The translations under genes and the position numbers were made by a program. 64,000 nt of DNA from Paraliobacillus sp. PM-2 (GTDB taxonomy: Bacteria; Bacillota; Bacilli; Bacillales; Amphibacillaceae). Shown here piece after piece: positions 1-9,277 of the stretch; positions within the stretch are counted from its first letter, which is position 1, and every line of letters starts with the position of its first letter. The stretch covers positions 558,001 through 622,000 of the forward strand of contig NZ_CTEI01000001.1 of the NCBI RefSeq assembly GCF_001368815.1, written 5' to 3'. The notes beneath the pieces were generated by a model. It was not told where the DNA came from, did not search any database, and worked only from the letters and a program-made list of their open reading frames with translations.

Positions 1-617
1 TCTTATTGTATTATGATGTAGATGAAGATGAAGCAATCAATGAATTGAAGCATGTATATATGGAGCGTGTCGGTGCTGAATGTCTGGCAGAGGATATTCC
101 TTTCTTCTTAGAAATTGTAAGCTATGATGCGACAAACAGTGATGCAAAAGGAAAAGCATTTGCTAAAGTTAAGCCACATAAGGTTAACAAAGCGATGGAA
201 GAATTCTCAAAGCCTCAATATAATGTAGATGTTTTGAAAGTTGAAGTACCTGTTAACATGAATTATGTTGAAGGGTATGCTTCAGATGAAACAGAAGTGG
301 TTTATACGAAACAAGAAGCAGCAAACTATTTTAAAGAACAGAGTCAAGCGACACACTTGCCTTTTATCTTCTTAAGTGCGGGAGTTAGTGCGCAATTGTT
401 TCAAGATACGTTAACTTTTGCAGCCGAGGCTGGATCAACATTTAATGGTGTACTATGTGGGCGTGCTACATGGAAAAATAGTGTCACACCTTTTGCGACT
501 GAAGGAGAAGAAACCGCACGTCAATGGCTTAAAGATACAGGAAGATCAAACATAGAAGAGTTAAATGTAGTAATCAATCAAACAGCAAAATCTTGGTATG
601 ATAAAGTAACAAGATAA
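1..617 (+). CDS. lacD: Tagatose 1,6-diphosphate aldolase, C-terminal part
   Basis: The gene enters from the left edge, so its start is missing; about 205 of roughly 325 residues are present. LacD cleaves tagatose-1,6-bisphosphate to dihydroxyacetone phosphate and glyceraldehyde-3-phosphate in the tagatose-6-P branch of galactose/lactose use. The segment carries the conserved blocks [28 protein letters not shown] (the lysine expected to form the Schiff base lies in such a block), [11 protein letters not shown] and [10 protein letters not shown], in the usual order. The TAA stop is followed by a hairpin terminator, so this is probably the last gene of a lac-type operon lying to the left. The cell-surface beta-galactosidase encoded next would supply galactose to this route. 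Recognition is from motif memory and is strong. Confidence 0.93.
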   Translation, partial: LLYYDVDEDEAINELKHVYMERVGAECLAEDIPFFLEIVSYDATNSDAKGKAFAKVKPHKVNKAMEEFSKPQYNVDVLKVEVPVNMNYVEGYASDETEVVYTKQEAANYFKEQSQATHLPFIFLSAGVSAQLFQDTLTFAAEAGSTFNGVLCGRATWKNSVTPFATEGEETARQWLKDTGRSNIEELNVVINQTAKSWYDKVTR

Positions 618-661
618 TAAACATGCCACATATTCGTAAGAACGAATCCAATCAGAACATT

Positions 662-690
662 AGCCCAGACCTGTTAAAAGGTTTGGGCTT
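662..690 (+). terminator. Rho-independent terminator after lacD
   Basis: An 11-bp stem (AGCCCAGACCT paired with AGGTTTGGGCT, one G-T type mismatch) with a short A-rich loop lies 45 nt after the lacD stop. The following tract is only moderately T-rich. Confidence 0.75.
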
Positions 691-709
691 ATTGATTCTT
701 ACATCATTT

Positions 710-862
710 TTAATCATCGAGTGATTTCGTACCGATTGTTTTGATAAAAGCCTCTTTATTTCTTGGTACAAACGCTACCGTATTATCCAGCTCTATACCT
801 ACTTCTAGTGTTCGACCCAATACAAAACCACCTTTATAGGAAAATACTACCGTTTCGCACGT
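710..862 (-). pseudogene. Remnant of a linear amide C-N hydrolase (choloylglycine hydrolase family)
   Basis: Read on the minus strand, about 50 codons give a peptide beginning CETVVFSYKGG, then FVLGRTLEVGIELDN, and ending at TAA. This resembles the N-terminus of choloylglycine hydrolase/penicillin-V-acylase Ntn-hydrolases, where Met is removed to expose a catalytic Cys2 and a GRT/GRN-type motif follows. A good ribosome site (CGGAGG) stands upstream, but the codon where ATG should be is ACG, directly before the Cys codon. The family is normally over 300 residues, so nearly all of the protein is missing. The gene therefore looks dead twice over: lost start and truncation. Family assignment is by eye from a short stretch. 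Confidence 0.5.
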
Positions 863-1638
863 ATTATTCCTCCGTTATTTGTATTGTTTATTAAACCATT
901 TTTTGCTTTGCTGAGACAATTTATTCTAATTATAATTGGAATTTGTCTTTTATTAAAGAAATGGACTGTCATTGGAATCAGGACTCAAAACCCCCTTAAT
1001 TTGGTAAAGGTAAACAATGGTAAGAACAAGGAACTATTTAGTGGGAGAAGTAGTTTAATAGGAACCCAATAATAAAAAATATTACTGCTATAATCGTTTG
1101 ACATGAAACCGTTTTATAATTAAACTATATGCGAGGAGGGTGGTAGATTTCGGTTAAAAAAAAGAAAAAATTGAAATGTGTTCTTTAAAATGGGAAGGAA
1201 AAACAAAGACAAAGCTGTTTCGTCAATCTTAAAAATGTGAATGTATGCACAAAGATTTTATAGTAAGTAGTAAGCACATTACAACAGGAAAGCTTTCTAT
1301 TCTATTAACAACAGCAAGGATATTAATTGGCAATATAGGAATGATATATCGCCATTCTTCTTAAACATCCCAGTATACATAGACAACATACCAATTGCTA
1401 TAGCGTATTTACCTTCAGTTTCTTAGTAAACATTTTCATAGACAAGAAGAATAATAGAATACTAACTGAGCAATAGAAGATAATAGAATCAGAAAGAGAA
1501 GGACAACAAGTAAAAATAGAAAATTATCTTAAAAACAAGTGGAATAAGGTCGCTTGTGCAAAAAGATAGTTTATGCGTTGTGCCTATGATCTATATTTAT
1601 ATTGAGATTAAAGTACACTCAGAAGGAAGGTAAAAAAT
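863..1638. other. Intergenic region without a convincing gene
   Basis: About 770 bp between the hydrolase remnant and the beta-galactosidase gene. Short open stretches on both strands have no ribosome site and no recognisable protein; some minus-strand hydrophobic stretches around 1230-1430 may be decayed membrane-protein DNA. An AGGAGG-like run at 1133-1140 is followed by no usable reading frame. No palindrome of the REP family occurs here. Confidence 0.6.
1098..1126 (+). promoter_or_regulatory. Possible sigma-A promoter far upstream of the GH2 gene
   Basis: TTGACA at 1098-1103, 17 bp, then TAAACT at 1121-1126 (4 of 6 match to TATAAT). If used for the gene at 1639 the leader would be about 500 nt. 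Sequence-only guess. Confidence 0.35.
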
Positions 1639-4600
1639 GTGGGGAAAATAAAAAGAATAGTTATCTGGTTATTAATTGTTTTTTTAGTGGCAGGTAATGG
1701 ATATGTAAAACCTACTGTTAGCGCAGCGGAAGGGGATTATTCTATTAGTTCACCTGAAACGTTTATCTATAAAACTGATATAAGTGATAATAAACGTCGT
1801 CAATTATTTAATGATAATTGGAAGTTTTATTATGGGGAACAAAGTAATGCGCAGTTGAATGCGTATGATGATTCAAGCTGGGATGATGTGCAATTGCCAC
1901 ATGATTACAGTGCAGATCTGCCATATACTAAAGCAGGTGAAGCAGAAAGTGGCTATAAGCTTGGTGGTATTGGTTGGTATCGTAAGTCATTCACTCTAAG
2001 TGAATCTATGAAAGACAAGCGCGTTGTTGTTGAGTTTGGTGGCGTTTACATGAATGCGACCGTTTATATTAATGGACATAAATTGGGTGATCACCCAAAT
2101 GGCTATACACCATTTGCGTACGATTTAACTGATCATATCAATTACAATGGAGAGAACGTAATTGCGGTTCGTGTGAATCATGAGTTTCCATCAAGCCGTT
2201 GGTATTCAGGAAGTGGTATTTACCGTAATGTGCATCTAACCATAACAGATGATGTGCATGTTGGGCATTATGGTGTGCAAGTATTAACACCAAATCTTGA
2301 AAATCAAGTAGGACAAGATGTAGATGTAGAAGTGAATGCGGAAATTAAGAATCAGTCAGCTGAAGCTGTTAATGCGGTTGTAAGACAAAGCATCCGTGAA
2401 AAAGGTTCAGAGGATCATATCGTGAGTGAGCAAAGTGATGTATTGCAAATTGATGCGAATAACGCTGTGTCATCGAATGTTGCTTTGCAAATAAATGACC
2501 CTACCCTTTGGTCTCTATCTAATCCATATTTATATGAAATTGTTACAGAGGTTTTAGTAGATGGTCAAGTGGTTGATGAATATGTAACAGACTATGGTTT
2601 CAGAACGTTTGAGTTTACAACAGATACAGGGTTTTATTTAAATGGAGAAGCCATTAAATTAAAGGGTGTAAGTATGCACTCTGATCAAGGTGCATTGGGT
2701 ACAGAAGCGCATTACCGTGCAATGGAACGCCAAGTTGAAATCTTATTAGACATGGGTGTCAATGCAATCCGTGTGACACACAACCCTGCACCAGATGAAC
2801 TAATTGAAATTGCAGATGAAAAAGGTATGCTTGTTATTGATGAATCATTCGATACATGGGTAGCCAGCAAAAATGGTAACTACAACGATTATGCGAAATG
2901 GTTTAATAAATCAGTTGGTGATAACCCATTATTAGGTGCAACTCCAGACATGACATGGGCAGAATTTGATACGAAAACCATGGTTCGCCGTGGAATTAAT
3001 GCACCATCTATCATTAGCTGGTCAACAGGTAATGAAGTAATGGAAGGTAACAGTGGTCCGTATGGAGACTATCCAAATATTTTAGAAGATTTAGCAATTT
3101 GGGTCGGAGAAGTTGATCAAACGCGTCCAGCTACGATTGGTGATAATAAACTTAAAGCCAATTGGGATGTGTCTAAAGAGTTTGGTAACAGATTGACTGA
3201 ACTTGGCGGTACAATTGGTTTTAACTATGCAAATGGTAGTCAATTTGACCAATATCATGCAAATTACCCAGAGTGGAAAATGTATGGCTCAGAGACAGCA
3301 TCATCTGTCAACAGTCGTGGGGTTTACAAACCTTCTAACTACGATAGACACTTAACATCCTATGATGAATCAAAAGTAGGATGGGGTAAACTTTCAGCAG
3401 ATTCATGGTATTCCATTATTACCCGTGACTTTATGGCGGGAGAATTTGTTTGGACTGGTTTTGACTATCTTGGAGAACCAACACCTTGGAATAACGTTGG
3501 TTCAGGTGCCACAGGTGCTTGGCCTTCACCAAAATCAAGTTATTTTGGTATTGTTGATACAGCAGGTCTTCCAAAGGATCGATTCTATTTCTATCAATCC
3601 CAATGGAATGATGATGTAAATACGCTTCATGTACTTCCAGCTTGGAAAGAAGATATGATTAATATTGATGAAAACGGTAATGTTCGTGTTGATGTATATA
3701 GTGATGCAAGTAGTGTTGAATTATTTTATAAAAATGAACAAGGTGAAGAAACATCACTTGGTAAGAAAACATTTACAAAATACACAACAGATGCAGGACA
3801 TAGTTATCAGGTATATGAGGGTAGTGACAAAAAAGCGGAAGATTTCAGAAATCTTTATCTAACATGGGACGTTCCTTATGCAGATGGAACTGTTTATGCC
3901 AAGGCCTATGATGAAAATGGTAATGTTATTACGGATACAGAAGGCCGCGACAGTGTGACTACATTTAAAGAGGCATCGAATCTAAACCTTGAAGCGGATC
4001 GAGAATCGATTGTGGCTAATGATCGTGATTTGTCCTATATTACCATTGATGTTATCGATGAGAATGGTGATATCGTTGCGGATGCTTCAAATTTATTGCA
4101 TGTAAGTGTAAGTGGTGAAGGGAAACTGATGGCACTTGATAATGGTGACCAGACGGATCATGAACCATATGACAGTGGCAAACGTAAAGCATTCAGCGGA
4201 AAACTCGTTGCTATTGTAAAATCCACTGATAATGCAGGAACAATGACAGTTAATGTGGAAGGCGAAGGGATCAAAAATCAAAGTATAACTATTACAACGA
4301 CACCTGATCCTGAAGAGTCAACTGAAAAACATGTTATCGGATATACAATGCCTAAAAATTATTATGTAAAATTAGGTTACCAACCACAATTTGTATCAGA
4401 AACAAAGGTACTTTTTAGTGATGGAACAGAAGAAACACATCCAATTACATGGGATACGGAAGAAAACATGTTCGATGAACCTGGAACGGTTAACGTAGTT
4501 GGGCAAGTTGATAACCATGATCTTCGTGTTTTAGCTAATGTGACAGTTATTGAATCAGTTGGTGCGCTACTAAACTATTCTCTAGCGACTACGACAGGTG

Positions 4601-7600
4601 TTGATCATGTTAATTTACCTTCAAGTAGACCGCTTGTTTTAGAGGATGGTAAAGTACTACAAACTGAGTTCCCTGTAGATTGGGAAACGCAAGATGCTAA
4701 CAACTATAAAGAACCAGGACTTGTAACCATTGAAGGAACGTCGACAGTGTTTGGGGAAACCATTCCTGTAACTGCGTCCGTTCGTGTGGATGATGCAGAC
4801 GTTACTTTAGGTGATAATATAGCAGGTAATAACCTGACATTAACACAAGATATACCAAAAGAATTACAATCTGATAACTTGGAAGCCATTGTTGACGGTG
4901 ATACAGGATTTGATACGGTTCAATCAGGGCCAAACAATTCTATTTGGACAAACTATGATATGGCTCAAACAGGGCAAAACAAAGCAGAAATTATTTTCAC
5001 GTATGCAACGGCACAATATTTAGGATCTGCAGATTTATATTTCTATCAAGATTCTTGGGCTGCACGTTTACCTGAAAATGTAGAACTGTATTGGTCCAAT
5101 GAGGGTACAGAGGATGCAACTTGGACAAAAATAGAAAACGTTAAAGAAACACGTGGAGAAACAACGGAAGGTACGCCAAATACGACAAAAATTAATTATC
5201 GTTTCAATGGTGTTCCAGCGGTTGCATTTAAGATCGTCTTAACAAGTGATCCTGGAACCAATAAAGCTGGCAAGCATTTAGCAGTTGGACTTTCAGAGGT
5301 AGAATTACGTGTTGAACACAGTTCGCTTAACGTAAATGCAGAAGCAACACTTGATAATTTACTACTCAATGGTAATAGTGTTTCAGCTAAAGAACTTGAT
5401 GAAAAAGTGATTAACACAGCATATCAAAAAGCAGTGGTTGAGGCAGAAAGTGATAAAAACGTTGCAGTAACAGTACTGGAACCATACAAGAATGTGATTC
5501 GCATTCTTACTGAATCAGAAGATCACGAAACGAGAGAAAGCTATAGGGTTAATTTAGACCAACCTGCACCTGATATGGATTTACCAGCAGATGATGGTTC
5601 TAGAGACTACCCATATGGAAAGACTACGGCAACTGCAGGAGCTTACCACCAGAATCACCCAACAGAAGGTGACCCTAATTTTGCTGTAGATAATGACACA
5701 TCAACTATATTCCATACGCCATGGGGTGGTACAGATAAGTCAAACTTCTGGATTACTTTGGAAATGGATGGAGTAACAAAGATTGATGCACTCCGTTACT
5801 TATCTCGTAGTGGTAATTCGAATGGTATGGTAAATGAGTATAAAGTGGAAACTTCTTTAGATAATGAAACATGGGAAGAAGTAGCCGTTGGTAATTGGTC
5901 AAATGAGGCAAACACATGGTCTATAGCGTCATTTAGCGAACCAGTGGAAGCTAAGTTCGTACGCCTTACAGCCCTATCATCTTATGGTGATGGAGGTCAA
6001 GCTGATCGATTTATGACAGCAAAAGAAATTAGACTTCGTGAAGCCCCACCTGCAAAAGAATCTTTAGAAGGTGCAGAAGTTGCCCTTGATCAAGAAGTAT
6101 TTTCATATGATGGAGAAGCAAAGGCTCCTAAAGCAACCGTAACTTTAGACACTGTTGAACTAGAAGAAGGCATTGACTATCGTGTAGCATATGAAAATAA
6201 CGTTGAGGCTGGTGAAGCTACAATCGCCATTACGGGTATTGTAGAATACGAAGGCACCATCAATGAAACATTTAACATTTTAGACAAAACCGAATTAGAA
6301 TCGTTGATCACAGATGCGAACAAGATTGATCCAAACGATTACGCAGAAGAATTAGTAACAGCGTTAAATGAGGCAATTACTGCGGCAGAAGCAGCATTGG
6401 AAAATGCTACAACACAAGTGGAATTAGATGAAGCTTTAACTGACTTAGAAACAGCTATTGCGAATCTTGAAAAGGAACCAGAACTTGATAAGGCCGCATT
6501 GAATACTAAAGTAACGGAAGCTAAAGCGCTTGATGTATCAATCTATACAGAAGCATCCGTTAATGCTTTAAATGCAGCAATAACGGCAGCAGAAACAACA
6601 ATAGAAGAAGCTACAACGCAAGCGGAATTGGATCAAGCTCTAACTGATTTAGAAACAGCTATTGGAAACCTAGAAGAAAAGTCAGAAGAACTTGATAAAT
6701 CTGCATTAAACGTTAAGATAGCTGAAGCTAAAGCGCTTGATGAAGCGTTGTATACAGAAGACTCAGTAACAGCGTTAAATGAAGCGATTACTGCAGCAGA
6801 AACAGCATTAGAAGAAGCTACAACACAAGCAGAGTTGGACGAAGCTCTAACTGATTTAGAAACAGCTATCGGAAATCTAGAAGAAAAACCAGAAGAACTT
6901 GATAAAACAGCATTAAGCACTAAAGTAACTGAGGCTAAAGATCTTGATGAAGCGTTGTATACAGAAGACTCAGTAACAGCGTTAAATGAAGCAATTACAG
7001 CAGCAGAAGCAGCACTAGAAGAAGCTACAACGCAAGCGGAACTGGATCAAGCTCTAACTGATTTAGAAACAGCTATTGGAAACCTAGAAGAAAAGCCAGA
7101 AGAACTTGATAAATCCGCGTTGAATGCTAAAGTAACGGAAGCTAAAGATATTGATGAAGCGTTGTATACAGAAGACTCAGTAACAGCGTTAAATGAAGCG
7201 ATTACTGCAGCAGAAACAGCACTAGAAGAAGCTACAACACAAGCGGAACTGGATCAAGCTCTAACTGATTTAGAAACAGCTATTGGAAACCTAGAAGAAA
7301 AGCCAGAAGAACTTGATAAATCCGCGTTGAATGCTAAAGTAACGGAAGCTAAAGATATTGATCTAGAGAAATATACAGAAGCATCCGTTCAGGCATTAAA
7401 TGCAGCAATTGCAGCAGCAGAAACAGCAATGGATGAAGCTACAACGCAAGAAGAAGTAAACACAGCTGTTCAAGCGCTAGAAGCAGCAATCGATCAGTTA
7501 GTTGAAAAATCAGACGAAGTAGTAGTTGATAAATCTAGTTTGGAAGAAGCGATTACGCTTGCTGAGAAGAAAGACAAAGCTGATTATACTGCTGATACAT

Positions 7601-7857
7601 GGAAACTATTCATGGAAGCACTAAAGGAAGGAAAAGCAGTCCTTCAAGATGAAGCAGCTTCACAGGAAGATGTAAATCAAGCAACTAATAACCTTGAGCA
7701 AGCAACTGAAGCGTTAGAAGAAGCATCTAGCGACTCGAATGAACTGCCTGACACCGCCACAGATAATTACAACCTTATCTTAGCAGGTTCACTGCTTATG
7801 GCATTTGGCACATTATGGCTTATAATTCGTAAACGAAAAAGAGAACAAGATGCTTAA
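1639..7857 (+). CDS. Cell-wall-anchored GH2 beta-galactosidase, multidomain (BgaA-like)
   Basis: A 2072-residue secreted exo-glycosidase expected to remove terminal beta-linked galactose outside the cell. Residues 1-30 are a signal peptide. GH2 sugar-binding, Ig-like and TIM-barrel domains follow (about 35-640): STGNEV carries the predicted acid/base Glu466 and YGSETAS the predicted nucleophile Glu552; GFDYLGEPTPW is another GH2 mark. After it come DUF4982/GH2-C-like and bacterial Ig-like domains, two discoidin-like (F5/8 type C) modules (about 1080-1230 and 1310-1470), and about seven helical FIVAR repeats (about 1550-2010). The end has sortase motif LPDTA (2036-2040), a membrane helix and RKRKRE. 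The architecture resembles pneumococcal BgaA. The start is GTG at 1639, behind AGAAGGAAGG; an ATG two bases upstream is out of frame and stops after four codons. Galactose produced could feed the LacD pathway. Linkage preference cannot be read from sequence. Confidence 0.92.
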   Translation: MGKIKRIVIWLLIVFLVAGNGYVKPTVSAAEGDYSISSPETFIYKTDISDNKRRQLFNDNWKFYYGEQSNAQLNAYDDSSWDDVQLPHDYSADLPYTKAGEAESGYKLGGIGWYRKSFTLSESMKDKRVVVEFGGVYMNATVYINGHKLGDHPNGYTPFAYDLTDHINYNGENVIAVRVNHEFPSSRWYSGSGIYRNVHLTITDDVHVGHYGVQVLTPNLENQVGQDVDVEVNAEIKNQSAEAVNAVVRQSIREKGSEDHIVSEQSDVLQIDANNAVSSNVALQINDPTLWSLSNPYLYEIVTEVLVDGQVVDEYVTDYGFRTFEFTTDTGFYLNGEAIKLKGVSMHSDQGALGTEAHYRAMERQVEILLDMGVNAIRVTHNPAPDELIEIADEKGMLVIDESFDTWVASKNGNYNDYAKWFNKSVGDNPLLGATPDMTWAEFDTKTMVRRGINAPSIISWSTGNEVMEGNSGPYGDYPNILEDLAIWVGEVDQTRPATIGDNKLKANWDVSKEFGNRLTELGGTIGFNYANGSQFDQYHANYPEWKMYGSETASSVNSRGVYKPSNYDRHLTSYDESKVGWGKLSADSWYSIITRDFMAGEFVWTGFDYLGEPTPWNNVGSGATGAWPSPKSSYFGIVDTAGLPKDRFYFYQSQWNDDVNTLHVLPAWKEDMINIDENGNVRVDVYSDASSVELFYKNEQGEETSLGKKTFTKYTTDAGHSYQVYEGSDKKAEDFRNLYLTWDVPYADGTVYAKAYDENGNVITDTEGRDSVTTFKEASNLNLEADRESIVANDRDLSYITIDVIDENGDIVADASNLLHVSVSGEGKLMALDNGDQTDHEPYDSGKRKAFSGKLVAIVKSTDNAGTMTVNVEGEGIKNQSITITTTPDPEESTEKHVIGYTMPKNYYVKLGYQPQFVSETKVLFSDGTEETHPITWDTEENMFDEPGTVNVVGQVDNHDLRVLANVTVIESVGALLNYSLATTTGVDHVNLPSSRPLVLEDGKVLQTEFPVDWETQDANNYKEPGLVTIEGTSTVFGETIPVTASVRVDDADVTLGDNIAGNNLTLTQDIPKELQSDNLEAIVDGDTGFDTVQSGPNNSIWTNYDMAQTGQNKAEIIFTYATAQYLGSADLYFYQDSWAARLPENVELYWSNEGTEDATWTKIENVKETRGETTEGTPNTTKINYRFNGVPAVAFKIVLTSDPGTNKAGKHLAVGLSEVELRVEHSSLNVNAEATLDNLLLNGNSVSAKELDEKVINTAYQKAVVEAESDKNVAVTVLEPYKNVIRILTESEDHETRESYRVNLDQPAPDMDLPADDGSRDYPYGKTTATAGAYHQNHPTEGDPNFAVDNDTSTIFHTPWGGTDKSNFWITLEMDGVTKIDALRYLSRSGNSNGMVNEYKVETSLDNETWEEVAVGNWSNEANTWSIASFSEPVEAKFVRLTALSSYGDGGQADRFMTAKEIRLREAPPAKESLEGAEVALDQEVFSYDGEAKAPKATVTLDTVELEEGIDYRVAYENNVEAGEATIAITGIVEYEGTINETFNILDKTELESLITDANKIDPNDYAEELVTALNEAITAAEAALENATTQVELDEALTDLETAIANLEKEPELDKAALNTKVTEAKALDVSIYTEASVNALNAAITAAETTIEEATTQAELDQALTDLETAIGNLEEKSEELDKSALNVKIAEAKALDEALYTEDSVTALNEAITAAETALEEATTQAELDEALTDLETAIGNLEEKPEELDKTALSTKVTEAKDLDEALYTEDSVTALNEAITAAEAALEEATTQAELDQALTDLETAIGNLEEKPEELDKSALNAKVTEAKDIDEALYTEDSVTALNEAITAAETALEEATTQAELDQALTDLETAIGNLEEKPEELDKSALNAKVTEAKDIDLEKYTEASVQALNAAIAAAETAMDEATTQEEVNTAVQALEAAIDQLVEKSDEVVVDKSSLEEAITLAEKKDKADYTADTWKLFMEALKEGKAVLQDEAASQEDVNQATNNLEQATEALEEASSDSNELPDTATDNYNLILAGSLLMAFGTLWLIIRKRKREQDA
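6484..7518 (+). repeat. Five 207-bp in-frame tandem repeats (FIVAR units)
   Basis: The codons for LDK(A/S/T)AL recur at 6484, 6691, 6898, 7105 and 7312, exactly 207 bp (69 codons) apart; more diverged units flank them (from about 6283 and from 7525). Units starting at 7105 and 7312 are nearly identical in DNA, which suggests recent unequal exchange. The helical stalk probably holds the catalytic domain away from the wall, and its length may vary between strains. Confidence 0.9.
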
Positions 7858-7878
7858 TAATTAAATATTGATTTTGAT

Positions 7879-7905
7879 GGGACAGGGGGTCAGACCCACT
7901 GTCCC
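7879..7905. repeat. REP-like palindrome
   Basis: A 27-bp palindrome with arms GGGACAGGGGGTC and GACCCACTGTCCC around a central A, one mismatch. It lies 21 bp after the GH2 stop and is followed by ATTATT. It marks the left edge of the region where this repeat family is dense. Confidence 0.9.
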
Positions 7906-7915
7906 ATTATTATGG

Positions 7916-8655
7916 TCTTTGAAAACCCCTGGCTATGCCGGGGGTTCCATAGAGCTTCCAGCGTGGGGACAAAAAAAGCCTCTCTTCATGATAAGATAAG
8001 GTTGGTTTCCCGACCACCAAATCTCATCAAAGAAGGAGGCATGTCCAATGCAGGACAAGAATAGTTTAGCACATACACAGTGGAGATGTAAGTATCATAT
8101 TGTTTTTGCTCCAAAATATAGAAGGCAAATTATCTATGGAAAATATAAAAAAAGTATTGGAGAAATCGTAAGAGATCTTTGTGAAAGAAAAGGCGTTGAG
8201 ATACACGAGGCAAATGCATGCAAAGATCACATTCATATGTTAGTAAGTATCCCACCAAAACTAAGTGTATCTCAGTTTATGGGATATCTAAAGGGAAAAA
8301 GTAGTTTAATGATTTTTGATCGTCACGCTAATTTAAAGTATAGATATGGTAACCGGAAATTTTGGTGTAGGGGCTACTTTGTAGATACAGTGGGCAGAAA
8401 CAAAAATCAAATTCAAGAATATATTAGGAATCAGCTTAAAGAGGACTACGTAAGCGATCAATTAACTTTATTTGAAGAGTTTGATCCTTTCACTGGAGAG
8501 AAGAATAAAAAGAAAAGATAAGAGATTCTTTAGAATCAGTGAGTGAGTGTGGTGCAAAAGGGAAACCCGTTCAGCGGGCCTTTAAGGCCGAGGCCGGTAA
8601 CAAAGGCTTCCAGCCGCAGAGCAAACCACCAGTTCACACTGGTGGTTTTGATTTA
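7916..8655 (+). mobile_element. IS200-type insertion sequence (IS200/IS605 family)
   Basis: The Y1 transposase gene lies between two subterminal hairpins, as in IS200/IS605 elements. The left hairpin at 7924-7946 has stem AACCCCTGGC/GCCGGGGGTT; the right hairpin at 8623-8648 has a perfect stem AAACCACCAG/CTGGTGGTTT. There is no tnpB. About 100 GC-rich, structured bases lie between the tnpA stop and the right hairpin. Exact tips are uncertain by a few bases because these elements make no target duplication. Confidence 0.8.
8048..8521 (+). CDS. tnpA: IS200 TnpA, Y1 HUH transposase
   Basis: A 157-residue single-strand DNA transposase that nicks and joins element ends through a phosphotyrosine link. 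The HUH motif is HIH (His61, His63) in KDHIHMLVSIPP, and the candidate catalytic Tyr125 is in NQIQEYIRNQ; both are intact and the length is normal for IS200. The ATG follows AAGGAGGCATGTCCA. The DNA between the left hairpin and the start can fold, which in this family often keeps translation low. The C-terminal tail is lysine-rich. Probably active or recently so. Confidence 0.92.
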   Translation: MQDKNSLAHTQWRCKYHIVFAPKYRRQIIYGKYKKSIGEIVRDLCERKGVEIHEANACKDHIHMLVSIPPKLSVSQFMGYLKGKSSLMIFDRHANLKYRYGNRKFWCRGYFVDTVGRNKNQIQEYIRNQLKEDYVSDQLTLFEEFDPFTGEKNKKKR

Positions 8656-8663
8656 GTTATATT

Positions 8664-8684
8664 TCGGTTTGCCATTTTATCGTT
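8664..8684. repeat. 21-bp direct repeat, left copy
   Basis: Identical over 21 bp to 9281-9301. The left copy abuts the REP palindrome at 8685. The right copy is the 3' end of the minus-strand gene 9278-9649. Together they bracket a REP-gene-REP segment. Confidence 0.9.
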
Positions 8685-8711
8685 GGGACATGGGGTCAGG
8701 GACACTGTCCC
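8685..8711. repeat. REP-like palindrome
   Basis: 27 bp, GGGACATGGGGTC then AGGGACACTGTCCC: the outer arms match the family and the centre is imperfect. It starts directly at the end of the 21-bp direct repeat. Confidence 0.85.
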
Positions 8712-8784
8712 AACCCATGCTGTGTGTTTTCTGAGGTTGTCGTTTATTCATAATATAGGCATCAAATTTTAAGGAGGATTTATT

Positions 8785-9246
8785 ATGAAGAAACCTAAAA
8801 ATGATTTGTATTTAATTGAGGCAAAGGATTTAATATGTGGTGTCGATTTTGAAGTAGTTACCAATACACCTTATAACGGTGATGTAACAGTTCATTTTTA
8901 TGAATTTGAAAATCACGAGATTGATACTGATTTGGCCACTATGTTAGGACTGGGTGTTGTGAAAAATTTGCATATAGTGGATGATTATTATATCTATAAT
9001 GCTAGTAATGATCATGCTGATAATTTTGGTTTTATGAATGAAGTAACCAGGATTGCGATATATTACCAAATCACCCATCCTCATTATGATGATAAAGAAC
9101 TGGAAGAATTTATTATAAACACAGAAAGGGGAAGGAAATATCTAAAAAAGCTACAGACTGTTGATTCCGATATGCCATTTCAGAAGCTAAAAGAAATTTA
9201 TGATAGGAAAAAAGGAAATTTAGTTTTATTAGATAGGCAAATATAG
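8785..9246 (+). CDS. Hypothetical protein, 153 aa
   Basis: Not recognised. A soluble, acidic, probably mixed alpha/beta protein with no signal peptide or membrane segment; its first third (IEAKDLICGVDFEVV) could form a strand-rich domain and the last third is helical and charged. It has an excellent ribosome site (AAGGAGG, 7-8 nt from ATG), so it is likely a real gene. It is enclosed by two REP palindromes and by a 21-bp direct repeat, and it converges with the gene 9278-9649. It looks like cargo acquired together with the repeats. No function is proposed. Confidence 0.7.
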   Translation: MKKPKNDLYLIEAKDLICGVDFEVVTNTPYNGDVTVHFYEFENHEIDTDLATMLGLGVVKNLHIVDDYYIYNASNDHADNFGFMNEVTRIAIYYQITHPHYDDKELEEFIINTERGRKYLKKLQTVDSDMPFQKLKEIYDRKKGNLVLLDRQI

Positions 9247-9249
9247 ATT

Positions 9250-9276
9250 GGGACAAGGGGTCTGACCCCCTGCCCC
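9250..9276. repeat. REP-like palindrome between convergent stop codons
   Basis: GGGACAAGGGGTC, T, GACCCCCTGCCCC. It fills the space between the stop of the plus gene (ends 9246) and the stop of the minus gene (ends 9278) with 3 bp and 1 bp to spare. Confidence 0.9.
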
Positions 9277-9277
9277 G

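Noticed and set aside
884-1072. 62-codon open frame after the hydrolase remnant
   Set aside because: No ribosome site, no family resemblance; hydrophobic content follows from T-rich DNA.
1637-1651. ATG overlapping the GTG start of the GH2 gene (also at 42684 for the large GH84 gene)
   Set aside because: Both ATGs are out of frame and stop within four to five codons; a regulatory role of these mini-frames is possible but unsupported.
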